Shown piece after piece: positions 15,328-24,369 of a stretch of DNA of 34,608 nt. Every line of letters begins with the position of its first letter. Positions within the stretch are counted from its first letter, which is position 1. The stretch covers positions 1 through 34,608 of the forward strand of contig CABXYJ010000009.1 of the NCBI GenBank assembly GCA_902516345.1, in the 5' to 3' direction. Under the pieces are notes generated by a model. That model was given only the letters and a program-made list of their open reading frames with translations. It ran no database searches and was not told the DNA's origin. This DNA is from an uncultured Pelagibacteraceae bacterium (GTDB lineage: Bacteria > Pseudomonadota > Alphaproteobacteria > Pelagibacterales > Pelagibacteraceae). The position numbers were made by a program, and so were the translations under genes.

Positions 15328-16289
15328 CGATTTTCTAAAAATTTGATTGCTGAAATTAAACTTTCAGGGCTCGATTTATTTTTACCTCTCATATTTTCGT
15401 TTGGTCCATGATCTGGCGTAATTCTAATAAAAGGAAGTCCAAGAGTGATATTAATTGCATTAAAATTATAAATTGTTTTGATGGGAATTAAAACCTGATC
15501 GTGGTACATTCCAATTACTACATCAAATTTCTTAATATTTTCTTTCATAAATAAACTATCTGCTGAAAATGGTCCTTTAATTTTCAATGATTTTTTTTTA
15601 AGATATTTTATTGCTGGTATAATTATTTTTTTTTCTTCATTATTTTTTAAATTATTTTCACAATGTGGATTAAGTCCAGTAATAGCAATTCTTGGTATTT
15701 GATTAAAATTTTTTTTATAAAAACTATTAATTAGTTTCACGTGATGTATAATTTTTTTTTTTGAAATTAGCTTTGAAACTTTATTGATAGGTATATGAGT
15801 TGTAATTGGACTTACAGCAAGTTTTTTATTGTAAATAAGCATGGCAAACTTTTGAGTATTTGTTTTTTTTGCAATATATTCTGTGATACCTGGTAAATTA
15901 TTTTTCAAAAAATACTTCTTTGAAATTGGTCCATTAATTAAACCTGCAAAATTATTATTTTTAATAATGTCTAAAGCTAACTTGAAAGAGCTTGCATTAT
16001 AAAAATTACTCATTTTAGAAATTTTTTTAAAAGGTTTTGAAAAAAAAAGATCTACGTTTATTATATTTAATGCATTTATTTTTAAATCTTTTATTTCAAA
16101 ATTTTTATCAATTTTATTAAAAGGTATTTTATATTTTAAATATTTCATTTGAGATTCCAATAACTTAAAGGATGCTATGATAACCAAAGGTTTTCTAAGT
16201 TTATGTTTTTTTAATGTTTTAAATAAGATTTCAGAAAAAATACTGAAAGGCTCTGCTGCAATTACTAAAATTGGTTTCTTTTTATTCAT
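15324..16289 (-). CDS. pdxA: 4-hydroxythreonine-4-phosphate dehydrogenase
   Basis: PdxA oxidises 4-phosphohydroxy-threonine in the DXP-dependent route to pyridoxal phosphate. The 321 residues carry the metal-binding histidines in SPITTHIPINKVS and in GMYHDQVLIPIKTI, the conserved RIAITGLNPHCENN, KGPFSADSLF, and the C-terminal ITPDHGPNENMRGK. The sequence is unusually lysine- and isoleucine-rich, as are its neighbours, which reflects the AT-rich genome rather than transfer. It overlaps surA upstream by 8 bases and rsmA downstream by 4, the conserved surA-pdxA-rsmA order known from many Proteobacteria. Confidence 0.95.
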   Translation of the reverse strand: MNKKKPILVIAAEPFSIFSEILFKTLKKHKLRKPLVIIASFKLLESQMKYLKYKIPFNKIDKNFEIKDLKINALNIINVDLFFSKPFKKISKMSNFYNASSFKLALDIIKNNNFAGLINGPISKKYFLKNNLPGITEYIAKKTNTQKFAMLIYNKKLAVSPITTHIPINKVSKLISKKKIIHHVKLINSFYKKNFNQIPRIAITGLNPHCENNLKNNEEKKIIIPAIKYLKKKSLKIKGPFSADSLFMKENIKKFDVVIGMYHDQVLIPIKTIYNFNAINITLGLPFIRITPDHGPNENMRGKNKSSPESLISAIKFLENR

Positions 16290-17217
16290 AAACTGAAAAA
16301 TTTTTTTTTATTTTATTATAATAGATTGTAGAAAAATTATTTAATTGATTGTTTAACTCGAAATTTGTTAGTTCTATTAATTGTTCGTCTAAATTTTGCG
16401 TAGGCTCGATAAATTTTTTGTCTTCTAACTTTAGAACCAACATTCCTGATGAAATGAGTATAGGTTGAGTAATTTGACCGATTTCAATTTTACTCAATTC
16501 ATTTTGTATTTTTTTTGATAATGTATTTTTATTAATCCAACCTAATAAACCAGAGTTGCTTTTTGAATTTGAAATACTTAATCTTAAAACAGTCTCTTTA
16601 TATCCAAACTTTTCGATACTTGTTAGTAATTGATTGTATGCTTTTCCAACATCATTTTTATTTTTTATATTAACTATTATTTCTGAAATTAATAAAGACT
16701 CTACTTTTTTTTGATTATTAATTAATTTATTTTTTAAATCTGTTTCATTAATATATATTTTATCTTTAAATAAATAATAAACCATTTCATTCCAAACAGC
16801 TTCTATCTCTAGTTTTTTATAAACATTGTTGTATTCTAGGTCATTATTCTGAAGGTAATTTTTAAATCCTTCTAAACTATTTATATCAAGTTTTTTATAT
16901 ATTCCTGTTATTAATTTATCAACTGCATCATTTTTTTTATCAAGCTCATAAAATTTTTTAATTTCACTTTTTTTAATTTTTTCTTTAATCAATGAATTTT
17001 TAGCAAATGAAAGTAATTGATTTTTATCAACATCCTCTAAAGACTTATTCAAAGATATTAAATATTTATACTCATTTTCTATATCTATATTAGTAATTAT
17101 ATCATTTCCAATTTTTGCAACTATTTTTACTTCGTTGGCATAAAGATTAAGAAAAACTACAAAAAAAAATATAATTTTAGATACTAATCTTAAGGTGAAT
17201 TTTTTTTTTAGTCTCAT
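16282..17217 (-). CDS. surA: SurA-type periplasmic chaperone / peptidyl-prolyl isomerase
   Basis: SurA-type proteins escort unfolded outer-membrane proteins across the periplasm. This 311-residue protein has a basic N-terminus and one hydrophobic segment (about residues 11-27, ending LYANEVKIV), consistent with a signal peptide. A SurA N-terminal domain follows (VAKIGNDIITNIDIENEYKY), then one parvulin-like region from about residue 172, with SGLLGWINKNTLSKKIQNEL and KIEIGQITQPI. E. coli SurA has two parvulin domains and about 430 residues, so this is a reduced form. Isomerase activity is not obvious because the parvulin core is divergent; the chaperone role is better supported by its place directly after lptD, a SurA client in E. 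coli. Confidence 0.87.
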   Translation of the reverse strand: MRLKKKFTLRLVSKIIFFFVVFLNLYANEVKIVAKIGNDIITNIDIENEYKYLISLNKSLEDVDKNQLLSFAKNSLIKEKIKKSEIKKFYELDKKNDAVDKLITGIYKKLDINSLEGFKNYLQNNDLEYNNVYKKLEIEAVWNEMVYYLFKDKIYINETDLKNKLINNQKKVESLLISEIIVNIKNKNDVGKAYNQLLTSIEKFGYKETVLRLSISNSKSNSGLLGWINKNTLSKKIQNELSKIEIGQITQPILISSGMLVLKLEDKKFIEPTQNLDEQLIELTNFELNNQLNNFSTIYYNKIKKNFSVYE

Positions 17218-19643
17218 TTATTATCTTTTAAGTCAAATAAACTTCCAGTTTGAGTTGAGCCTAAAGGTATTAAGGTTATATTGAAAAATAATTCCTCAGT
17301 TGGTTTTTTTGTAGAATTAGAATAATATTCTTTGTTATATCTTAAAGATGCAGTCAAACAATCTGTTTTGTATTGGTAAATGAGGTCATAAAATTCTGTT
17401 AGATTGTCCTTCTTGTTATTTCTAGTTTTGAAAGATAGTGTGTTTCTATTATCAAAGTTATATTCAAACTTATTTTCGTAGTAACTTTTGTCACCTAATA
17501 GATTATTTTCTTCGTAAAAAGTAAAAGTATTTAAAAAATTATTTACTTTAAAAGTATTTTCAAAAACATGTAAATTAATTTCATCTAAGTTATTTTTTAC
17601 TGAATAGTTGTAGTCAAATACTAGGTTTTGATTAGGTGTAAAATTTATCTCTCCAAAGATATCAGATTGTTTTTTTCCTAATGTACTTTTAATAGGCAAA
17701 TTTTCATTTATTTCATCTCTGAAAACAGTTGCAATTTTTGAGCTAAATAAATTCGCATTATCTGTTTTATATTTTTTCTCAAAATTTAAACCTAATGTTA
17801 GTGATGTTCCACTTTCAATTGTTTCACTAAACCCAATCCTGTTTAGACTAAAAACATTGTCAGTATTAAGAAACCTTTCTTCATCCTGTAAATTTTTTGT
17901 GTCATTTGGGCTATGCCTTAAAGACATTTTAGGTATCAAAGAATTATAAAATTTAGCATCTTTTCTTATTAAGGGTAAATCAAGGTCATAAGTTATCATA
18001 GATAAAATTTCGCTTTGTTTTTTATCTTTAAATTTGGTTGAATTTTTACCATCAGAGTTTACGTTCTTGAGAATTGTTTTGAAATTATGATTGAAACCAT
18101 AATTACTAATTTTTTTTTTTCCATTAAAAATAAAGTCATTGACTTGGACAACTTCATATATATTTGTTGAATGTTTTTTTTGATTTCCACTTGATTTGAA
18201 CTCTAAATTATTAAAAAATCCACTTTCAAAATTTTTTGTTTTCCCTAATGAATAATTTGGATAAACAAATTCATATCTATCACTAATTGGTTTACCTAAT
18301 GTTTCGTAACTTTCTATAGATAGGTCTAAATTAAAATCATTTTGAATTCCATTAAATTCAATTATGTTTTCTAATGTTGATGTATCTTTTATAATTGGAC
18401 TTGTGCTTTCAAGTGAGTACAAGCTGATATAATCATCATTTGAGACTTTCTCAATTTTAACTTTCAAATTACTTTGATCAAAATAATTATTATTTAAATT
18501 AAATTCTGAATTAGAGAAAAAATGAGTATTTCTCCCATTTTTATTATCTGAATTTGTTTTATTTAAACTTAAATCAACGATGTGCGAAGAATATTTATTT
18601 ACTCCTCTTAACTCTGTTTGAAATAATAGTTCATTACTAGAAAAAAATCTAGGTTTATAGGTAATATCTTTACTGTCTGAAATTGCATAAAAGTATGGAA
18701 GATTAATTGATGCACCTAAATTTTTTGACTCTCCAAAGGAAGGCATTAAAAAACCTGATTTTCTGTCTACAGTTGGATCAGGATGAAAGAACCTAGGAAA
18801 ATAAAGGACCGGTATATTGTAAATTTTTAATAATGCATTTTTATATTTAATTTCTTTTTTATTTTTATCATGGACTATTTCTTTGGCTGTAATTACCCAT
18901 GGAGGGCAGTTGTTATTATCTTTACAAGATGTAAAAATACCTTTTTTGATAAATGTTTCGTTACCCTGAGACAGTATTGAATTTCCTTTAAGCTTAGGTT
19001 CATTTTCTGGATTAATTAACTTATCATTTCGTAAATAAATTTTGACATCTTTTCCTAACAAAATATTTTCTTTAACTTTTAAAAATCCATTTTCAAGAAA
19101 GTATTTATTTTTTTTTTTATCAATAAATTTAATATTATTTGCTTTCAAAATTTCAGATTTATTAGAGTATCTAAAAGATGATGACTCTATTAAATTATTT
19201 TGATTGTCACTAAAATTTGATAAATTTTTCGAGTAAATTATATCTTCATCTATCAAAAAATTTACATCAGATGACCGTCCCTCATAATTTGTATTTATAT
19301 TAAAAAAGGTATCTCCAACTGAAAAAATTTCATTCCTTTTTTTTTTATAAATTACTTTTTCAGATTTTATCTTAATATTATTTTTAAGATCTCTTGATAC
19401 TACGTTTCCTTCAGCAGTCAATTCTTCACGATTTTTATTATAAGTAATTTTATCTGCATATATTTCTATTTCGTTATTTATTATGGCTTCTACTTCCTCT
19501 TTGCCAATTATAATATTTCCCTTCTCAAATGTTAATACTTCTTTAGCTTTTATATTTACTTCTTTAGCAAAAATGTTGTTTCCCAGAAAAATAATAGGTA
19601 ATAAAATTAAAAAAAATTTTCTTAAGCAAGTATTATTTTTCAT
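17214..19643 (-). CDS. lptD: LPS-assembly outer-membrane protein LptD
   Basis: LptD is the outer-membrane barrel that inserts LPS into the outer leaflet. The 809 residues begin with a signal peptide (FFLILLPIIFLGNNIFAKE), then an LptA-like beta-jellyroll region of about 200 residues with repeated KAKEVLTFEKGNIIIGKEE-type strands, then the signature LLKIYNIPVLYFPRFFHPDP and TVDRKSGFLMPSFGES. The rest is a beta-barrel pattern of alternating polar and hydrophobic residues. Cysteines at GIFTSCKDNNNCPPW and near the C-terminus (YKTDCLTASL) could form the disulfides that the E. coli protein needs. It overlaps lptG upstream and surA downstream, so the LPS exporter and its probable chaperone are made together. 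Confidence 0.94.
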   Translation of the reverse strand: MKNNTCLRKFFLILLPIIFLGNNIFAKEVNIKAKEVLTFEKGNIIIGKEEVEAIINNEIEIYADKITYNKNREELTAEGNVVSRDLKNNIKIKSEKVIYKKKRNEIFSVGDTFFNINTNYEGRSSDVNFLIDEDIIYSKNLSNFSDNQNNLIESSSFRYSNKSEILKANNIKFIDKKKNKYFLENGFLKVKENILLGKDVKIYLRNDKLINPENEPKLKGNSILSQGNETFIKKGIFTSCKDNNNCPPWVITAKEIVHDKNKKEIKYKNALLKIYNIPVLYFPRFFHPDPTVDRKSGFLMPSFGESKNLGASINLPYFYAISDSKDITYKPRFFSSNELLFQTELRGVNKYSSHIVDLSLNKTNSDNKNGRNTHFFSNSEFNLNNNYFDQSNLKVKIEKVSNDDYISLYSLESTSPIIKDTSTLENIIEFNGIQNDFNLDLSIESYETLGKPISDRYEFVYPNYSLGKTKNFESGFFNNLEFKSSGNQKKHSTNIYEVVQVNDFIFNGKKKISNYGFNHNFKTILKNVNSDGKNSTKFKDKKQSEILSMITYDLDLPLIRKDAKFYNSLIPKMSLRHSPNDTKNLQDEERFLNTDNVFSLNRIGFSETIESGTSLTLGLNFEKKYKTDNANLFSSKIATVFRDEINENLPIKSTLGKKQSDIFGEINFTPNQNLVFDYNYSVKNNLDEINLHVFENTFKVNNFLNTFTFYEENNLLGDKSYYENKFEYNFDNRNTLSFKTRNNKKDNLTEFYDLIYQYKTDCLTASLRYNKEYYSNSTKKPTEELFFNITLIPLGSTQTGSLFDLKDNK

Positions 19644-20715
19644 TTATTTTCACTACACCTATCGTTGAGATTGTTGATAGTATCAAAATCGGAAACCAAA
19701 CAGATAATATTAATGGAAATTTTCCATTCTCACCTAAAAGATTTGAAAAATGGCTTAAATAATAAATTGAAACTGAAAAAAAAATTCCAATAAAAAGATT
19801 CAACATAAGATTTTTTTTAAATTTGTTATAAATCATTATAATTGTACCTATAATTGTCATTATACATAGTAAAAAAGGCAAAGAATAAAATTTATGTTTT
19901 TGGATTTTTATTTCATCAGTCGAGTAACCTATAGAGTTATAATCTTTTTCCAATTTAATAAGCTCAAAATATGTAAGTGAAGATAAGTCAGAGAAAAGAT
20001 TATTTATTCTTTCAAGATCAAAATTACTATCAAAATTGTAAATCTTGTAATCTTTTGAGGAGTTATCACTCCCTGTAACTATTACTTTGTGAAGCTCCCA
20101 CTTTTTATTTTGAATATTTATTTTTTCTGCAATAATATTTTTTTCAATTTCAAAGTTTTTATCTAAAATTGTTATTGAAGAATTCATTAAAAATTCGTCG
20201 ATAATCATATCTGCATTGATAATAACAGTTTCTTCATCCAGGTTATCTTTAATCCAAATTCCATTTTTGGTAATAACCGCTAAATATTTTTTGTCATCTG
20301 CATAATTATTCTTAATTTTTAAATATTCATTTTTTAATATTGATGAAAAATTATAAAATATAGTAATTATCAAAAATCCAAATATAAATGAAGTTAAAGT
20401 AAGAAATCTTAATAATGAAAAGTTATCAACTCCAAATAATCTAAGTGTTTCTATTTCTTTTTTTTCATAAATATCAATAAAGAAAAATTGCGTGGTAACC
20501 AAAAAAATAAATGGAAACATTTCATATAACAAGGATGGAGCATTAAGAGTAGTCAAAATAACTGGAGTAATAAAAGAAGTATTACTATTTTTTAAAAAAC
20601 TAGTTTCTTCAATTAAATTTATTATTAAAACCAAAATAAAGAAAATTCCAGAGATGAGAAGTATTTTCTTTGAAAATTTTTTAAATAAGTATTTTTTATA
20701 AGTACTAACTAGCAA
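19633..20715 (-). CDS. lptG: LPS export ABC transporter permease LptG
   Basis: LptG pairs with LptF and the LptB ATPase to pull LPS from the inner membrane. The 360 residues have three N-terminal helices, a periplasmic jellyroll domain (about residues 130-260, with DKKYLAVITKNGIWIKDNLD), and three C-terminal helices ending FPLILSVWFPILILSTISTI. The YjgP/YjgQ-type coupling region is EKKEIETLRLFGVDNFSLLR. The second gene of an lptF-lptG pair is normally LptG. The start appears to be TTG at 20715: no ATG or GTG is available before the first helix, and a strong GAGGAG ribosome binding site lies 6 bases upstream. It overlaps lptF by 11 bases and lptD by 11. Confidence 0.9.
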   Translation of the reverse strand: MLVSTYKKYLFKKFSKKILLISGIFFILVLIINLIEETSFLKNSNTSFITPVILTTLNAPSLLYEMFPFIFLVTTQFFFIDIYEKKEIETLRLFGVDNFSLLRFLTLTSFIFGFLIITIFYNFSSILKNEYLKIKNNYADDKKYLAVITKNGIWIKDNLDEETVIINADMIIDEFLMNSSITILDKNFEIEKNIIAEKINIQNKKWELHKVIVTGSDNSSKDYKIYNFDSNFDLERINNLFSDLSSLTYFELIKLEKDYNSIGYSTDEIKIQKHKFYSLPFLLCIMTIIGTIIMIYNKFKKNLMLNLFIGIFFSVSIYYLSHFSNLLGENGKFPLILSVWFPILILSTISTIGVVKINEK

Positions 20716-21856
20716 CTTTATCTCCTCTATTATTTTGTAAATTTAAATATACATATGAGTAAATTACAGTAAATAATATTAATGGAATTAAAAAATAAAT
20801 CATCATACTTTTGATACTAAGACCAGAATATCTTAAAGAAATTTCTGAAATAATAATTAAAATTATTCCCATAAAAAAAAATAATGTATTTTTTAATTTA
20901 TAAAATTTTTCATGTTTACTTGACATAATTATTAAAGATGAACAAAGTCCAATTAATATAATAAATATTGGAGAAAAAAATCTTTTTAAAAATTCTTCTA
21001 GAATTGCTACGGAGATTTCCGTGTTACATCCTGCAAAAAAAATTTTTTGATCTTTATTTTTTTCATTTCCGAATTTTTCAATCAAATTTATACATTTTAG
21101 AAGATCTAATGAATTCATTTCTTGAATTTTGGGGTGAGTAATTGTTTGTGAATTAAACTTACTTAGATCTAAATTAAATTTACTAAAATTAATTATATTT
21201 TGATTATTATTTTCAGTATTAATTATTTTTCCATTATTTAAAACTATTTTTTTTGAAATATCATCACTTGTTAAAATTTCACCACTTTGAGCAACAATTA
21301 TTTGAGAATGTTGATCATTTATTTTTTCTTTAATGATAATATTCTTTAATAAATTATTTTCTCTTTTCTCAACAAATATTGTTAAATCTTCTATTCCATC
21401 AATAAATTTTTTTTGTTTTACAATAGAAGAAAATAGATCAACATCTGAAGATCTGAAAAATGATCTTCCTTTATCCAATGTATATGGGACAACGATAGTA
21501 GTTAAAATAAGCTGTATTAAAAAATATAGGATAGAAATTTTAATAAGGTTATTCAAAAAATCTAATTTTGTAATACCATTAATCCAATAAATTAAAAGTT
21601 CATTGTTTAATTCATATTTAATTACAATAAAAAATAGTGAAATCATAAATATGAATGGTAAAATTTTACTTATAATTTTGGGTAAAGAAAATAAAGTGTA
21701 AAGAAAGTATACTTTAAGACTGTGACCATCTTCCGAAATTAGGTCTAAAAAATTGACCGCTTGTATAATCCACACAATTGTTGAAATACATAAGATAGTT
21801 ATTAAAAAAAAAAGGCTTATATCTGATACAACTTTTTTAAAAATTAATTTTTTCAT
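20705..21856 (-). CDS. lptF: LPS export ABC transporter permease LptF
   Basis: LptF is the partner permease of LptG in the LptB2FG inner-membrane complex. The 383 residues show the YjgP/YjgQ layout: three N-terminal helices (FLITILCISTIVWIIQAVNF, then YFLYTLFSLPKIISKILPFI), the coupling segment ELNNELLIYWINGITKLDFL, a periplasmic domain around residues 140-265 with LTIFVEKRENNLLKNIIIKE, and three helices at the C-terminus with RFFSPIFIILIGLCSSLIIM. It heads the leftward operon lptF-lptG-lptD-surA-pdxA-rsmA. The ATG at 21856 has a TTTAAT box 6 bases upstream (minus strand 21868-21863), which may give a leaderless mRNA, though the box is imperfect. Confidence 0.91.
   Translation of the reverse strand: MKKLIFKKVVSDISLFFLITILCISTIVWIIQAVNFLDLISEDGHSLKVYFLYTLFSLPKIISKILPFIFMISLFFIVIKYELNNELLIYWINGITKLDFLNNLIKISILYFLIQLILTTIVVPYTLDKGRSFFRSSDVDLFSSIVKQKKFIDGIEDLTIFVEKRENNLLKNIIIKEKINDQHSQIIVAQSGEILTSDDISKKIVLNNGKIINTENNNQNIINFSKFNLDLSKFNSQTITHPKIQEMNSLDLLKCINLIEKFGNEKNKDQKIFFAGCNTEISVAILEEFLKRFFSPIFIILIGLCSSLIIMSSKHEKFYKLKNTLFFFMGIILIIISEISLRYSGLSIKSMMIYFLIPLILFTVIYSYVYLNLQNNRGDKVAS
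20722..20727 (-). promoter_or_regulatory. Ribosome binding site that fixes the lptG TTG start
   Basis: On the minus strand GAGGAG is followed by ATAAAG and then the TTG at 20715. It is one of the best Shine-Dalgarno matches in the window and sits inside the last codons of lptF, which supports the rare TTG start. Confidence 0.7.
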
Positions 21857-21937
21857 TGAAATATTAAAAAATACTACCTATATACATCAATTATCAATTT
21901 ATAACTTAATACAACCTAAAGTACATATTTATATAAA
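21857..21937. promoter_or_regulatory. Divergent promoter region between lptF and pepA
   Basis: This 81-base AT-rich gap separates divergent starts. Toward lptF a TTTAAT (minus strand 21868-21863) ends 6 bases before the ATG. Toward pepA, TATTTA at 21926-21931 also ends 6 bases before the ATG, directly followed by TATAAA. No Shine-Dalgarno is visible in front of either gene. The boxes are weak evidence in such AT-rich DNA. Confidence 0.35.
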
Positions 21938-23395
21938 ATGTCAATAAAAATAAGCTTTAAAAAGACAATCGCGTTAAATTTAATAAAAAATTACGTTCTA
22001 TTTTGTGATGAAAATTTTAATGTAAATCATTTGAGAAATTATCTCTCAAAAAGCGAAACATCTTACATTTCAGGCTTGATAAAGACATCAGATTTAAAAA
22101 AAAAACTTTTAGTTTTTAAAATCAATTCAAAAAAAACAATATTTATTATCCCAATAAAAAAAAACTTTTTGTCATCTGACTTAGAAAATTTAGGAGGAGA
22201 GTTTCATAAATATATTAATTATGAGAGAAAACATGACTATGTTATTAACTCAGACTCTGTAAAAACTAAGATTAAAAATTTTTTGGGATATTTTTTACAT
22301 GGATTAAAACTAAAATCATATAAATTTAAAAAGTATAAAACCAAAGAAAAAAAAACTACAATTAATTTAAATGTTATCGGTAAAATAAATATTCCCACTA
22401 ATTATGAACAACAAAAGTTTAAAGCTCTTGAGGAGGGAACATTCTTTACCAGAGATTTAGTATCAGAACCTGGAAATATTTTACATCCTGATGAATATGC
22501 GAAAAGGTTAAAATCTTTAAAAAGATATGGTTTAAAAATAAATGTTTACGATGATAAAAAATTAAAAAAATTAGGTATGAATGCTCTTCTTGGCGTTGGA
22601 CAGGGAAGTGTTAGGGGTTCGTATTTAGTAACTATGGAATGGAATGGTTTGAGAAAAAAATCTAAACCTCTAGCATTTGTAGGAAAAGGAGTTTGTTTTG
22701 ATACTGGTGGCTATTCTTTAAAACCTGCAAAGTTCATGGAAGATATGACATATGATATGGCTGGTTCTGCTACAGTAGCTGGACTAATGAAAAACCTCGC
22801 GTTAAGAAAAGCTAAAATTAATGCAGTAGGAATAGTTGGATTAGTTGAAAATATGGTTAGTGGAAATGCTCAAAGACCTGGAGACATAGTTAAATCATAC
22901 AGTGGAAAAACGATTGAAATATTAAACACTGATGCTGAGGGAAGACTAGTTTTAGCTGATGCTCTTACTTTTACTGAAAAAAAATATAATCCTAAATTTA
23001 TAGTTGATTTAGCAACACTTACAGGAGCTATCATAGTTTCTTTAGGGTCTGAATATGCTGGTTTATTTTCAAATAGCGATGATCTCTCAAAAAAATTAAT
23101 TCATGCAGGTAAAAAAGTTGAAGAAAAATTATGGAGAATGCCTTTACATAAAAACTACGATAAATTAATAAATTCTAAAAATGCTGATATGCAAAATATT
23201 AATTATGTTGGTGGGGCTGGGTCTACGACAGCAGCACAATTTTTACAACGTTTTATATTAAATAAAACTCCTTGGGCCCATTTAGATATCGCCGGAATGG
23301 CCTTTTCAAAATATGGAGGTGCATTAAATTCTGAAGGGGCAACTGGTTATGGTGTACGATTACTAAATCAATTAATAGAGGATCATTATGAGTAA
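21938..23395 (+). CDS. pepA: Leucyl aminopeptidase (M17 family)
   Basis: PepA removes N-terminal residues from peptides with two divalent metals in a cytoplasmic hexamer. The N-terminal half (about 170 residues) is poorly conserved and lysine-rich. The catalytic half carries [20 protein letters not shown], the metal-ligand run [18 protein letters not shown], and the family signature [14 protein letters not shown] near residue 330. A further conserved stretch is [16 protein letters not shown]. The 485-residue length is normal. It overlaps ndk by 8 bases. Some PepA proteins also bind DNA for recombination; nothing here tests that. Confidence 0.95.
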   Translation: MSIKISFKKTIALNLIKNYVLFCDENFNVNHLRNYLSKSETSYISGLIKTSDLKKKLLVFKINSKKTIFIIPIKKNFLSSDLENLGGEFHKYINYERKHDYVINSDSVKTKIKNFLGYFLHGLKLKSYKFKKYKTKEKKTTINLNVIGKINIPTNYEQQKFKALEEGTFFTRDLVSEPGNILHPDEYAKRLKSLKRYGLKINVYDDKKLKKLGMNALLGVGQGSVRGSYLVTMEWNGLRKKSKPLAFVGKGVCFDTGGYSLKPAKFMEDMTYDMAGSATVAGLMKNLALRKAKINAVGIVGLVENMVSGNAQRPGDIVKSYSGKTIEILNTDAEGRLVLADALTFTEKKYNPKFIVDLATLTGAIIVSLGSEYAGLFSNSDDLSKKLIHAGKKVEEKLWRMPLHKNYDKLINSKNADMQNINYVGGAGSTTAAQFLQRFILNKTPWAHLDIAGMAFSKYGGALNSEGATGYGVRLLNQLIEDHYE

Positions 23396-23798
23396 TTTAG
23401 AACAAACTTTATCTATTATAAAACCTGATGCAGTAGAGCGAAATCTAGAAAACGACATAAAGGCTATCTTTAAAAAAAATGGTTTTTCAATTATTAAAGA
23501 AAAAAAAATTCAAATAGAGAAATCAGAGGCAGAAAAGTTTTATAAAACACATGAGACAAAGCCATTTTATGATGACCTATGTACTTATCTTTCATCAGGA
23601 CCAATTTTGGCAATGGTTCTTGAAAAAAAAAATGCAATTTCAGCTAATAGAGAATTAATGGGATCGACCAACCCAGACGATGCTGAAGAAGGAACCATAA
23701 GAAAAAAATATGGTATTTCAATTGATAAAAATTCTGTTCATGGTTCTGACAGTATGGAAAATGCAAAGATTGAAATAAACTTTTTTTTTAAAGATTAA
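23388..23798 (+). CDS. ndk: Nucleoside diphosphate kinase
   Basis: Ndk balances NTP and dNTP pools by phosphate transfer through a phospho-histidine. The 136 residues have the start [35 protein letters not shown], the loop [20 protein letters not shown], and the active histidine in [12 protein letters not shown]. Length is standard. A GAGGATCATT ribosome binding site inside pepA precedes the ATG. The gene ends in an 11-base overlap with the convergent purN. Confidence 0.97.
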   Translation: MSNLEQTLSIIKPDAVERNLENDIKAIFKKNGFSIIKEKKIQIEKSEAEKFYKTHETKPFYDDLCTYLSSGPILAMVLEKKNAISANRELMGSTNPDDAEEGTIRKKYGISIDKNSVHGSDSMENAKIEINFFFKD

Positions 23799-24369
23799 AA
23801 ATTTTTAATATAGCTTTAGGATATAGTTTGTGTTCTTGAATAAGCACCCTTTTTGCTAGAGAAATTGGGGTATCATTTTTTTTCACTTTTACTTTTTTTT
23901 GACAAATTATTTTTCCAGAATCAAGTTTCGAATTTACGTAGTGGACAGTGCAACCAGAGTATTTTTCTTTGTTATTTATAACTTTTTCATGCGTATTGAG
24001 CCCCTTAAATTTAGGTAGTAAGGATGGGTGTATATTTAATATTTTTCCTCTAAATTTCTTAATAAAAGTCTTCGATAAAATTTTCATAAATCCCGCCAAA
24101 CAAATTAAATTAATTTTATTATTTCTCAATATTTTAAGAATTTTTTTTTCAGCTAATGTTTTATTCTTAAAATTAAAAAATTTTTGTTTAATCTTAAAAA
24201 CATCACCATATTTAAGGCCAACAGCATTTTTATTGTCTGACAAAATTAGGGCAATAGTTATTGGTGATTTTTTTTGTTTTGAAAATTTGATAAGGCTTTT
24301 TAAGTTGCTTCCAGTACCAGAAATAAAAACTGCAACTTTAATTTTTTTTTTACCAATTAATTTCACCAT
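23788..24369 (-). CDS. purN: Phosphoribosylglycinamide formyltransferase PurN
   Basis: PurN adds a formyl group from 10-formyl-THF to GAR, step three of purine synthesis. The 193 residues have the phosphate-binding start AVFISGTGSNLKSLIKFSKQ, the catalytic GKILNIHPSLLPKFKGLNTH (Asn and His of the active site), and SGCTVHYVNSKLDSGKIICQ with the conserved catalytic Asp. The gene begins 20 bases inside the 3' end of purM, the common purM-purN pairing, and ends overlapping ndk. Confidence 0.96.
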   Translation of the reverse strand: MVKLIGKKKIKVAVFISGTGSNLKSLIKFSKQKKSPITIALILSDNKNAVGLKYGDVFKIKQKFFNFKNKTLAEKKILKILRNNKINLICLAGFMKILSKTFIKKFRGKILNIHPSLLPKFKGLNTHEKVINNKEKYSGCTVHYVNSKLDSGKIICQKKVKVKKNDTPISLAKRVLIQEHKLYPKAILKIFNL

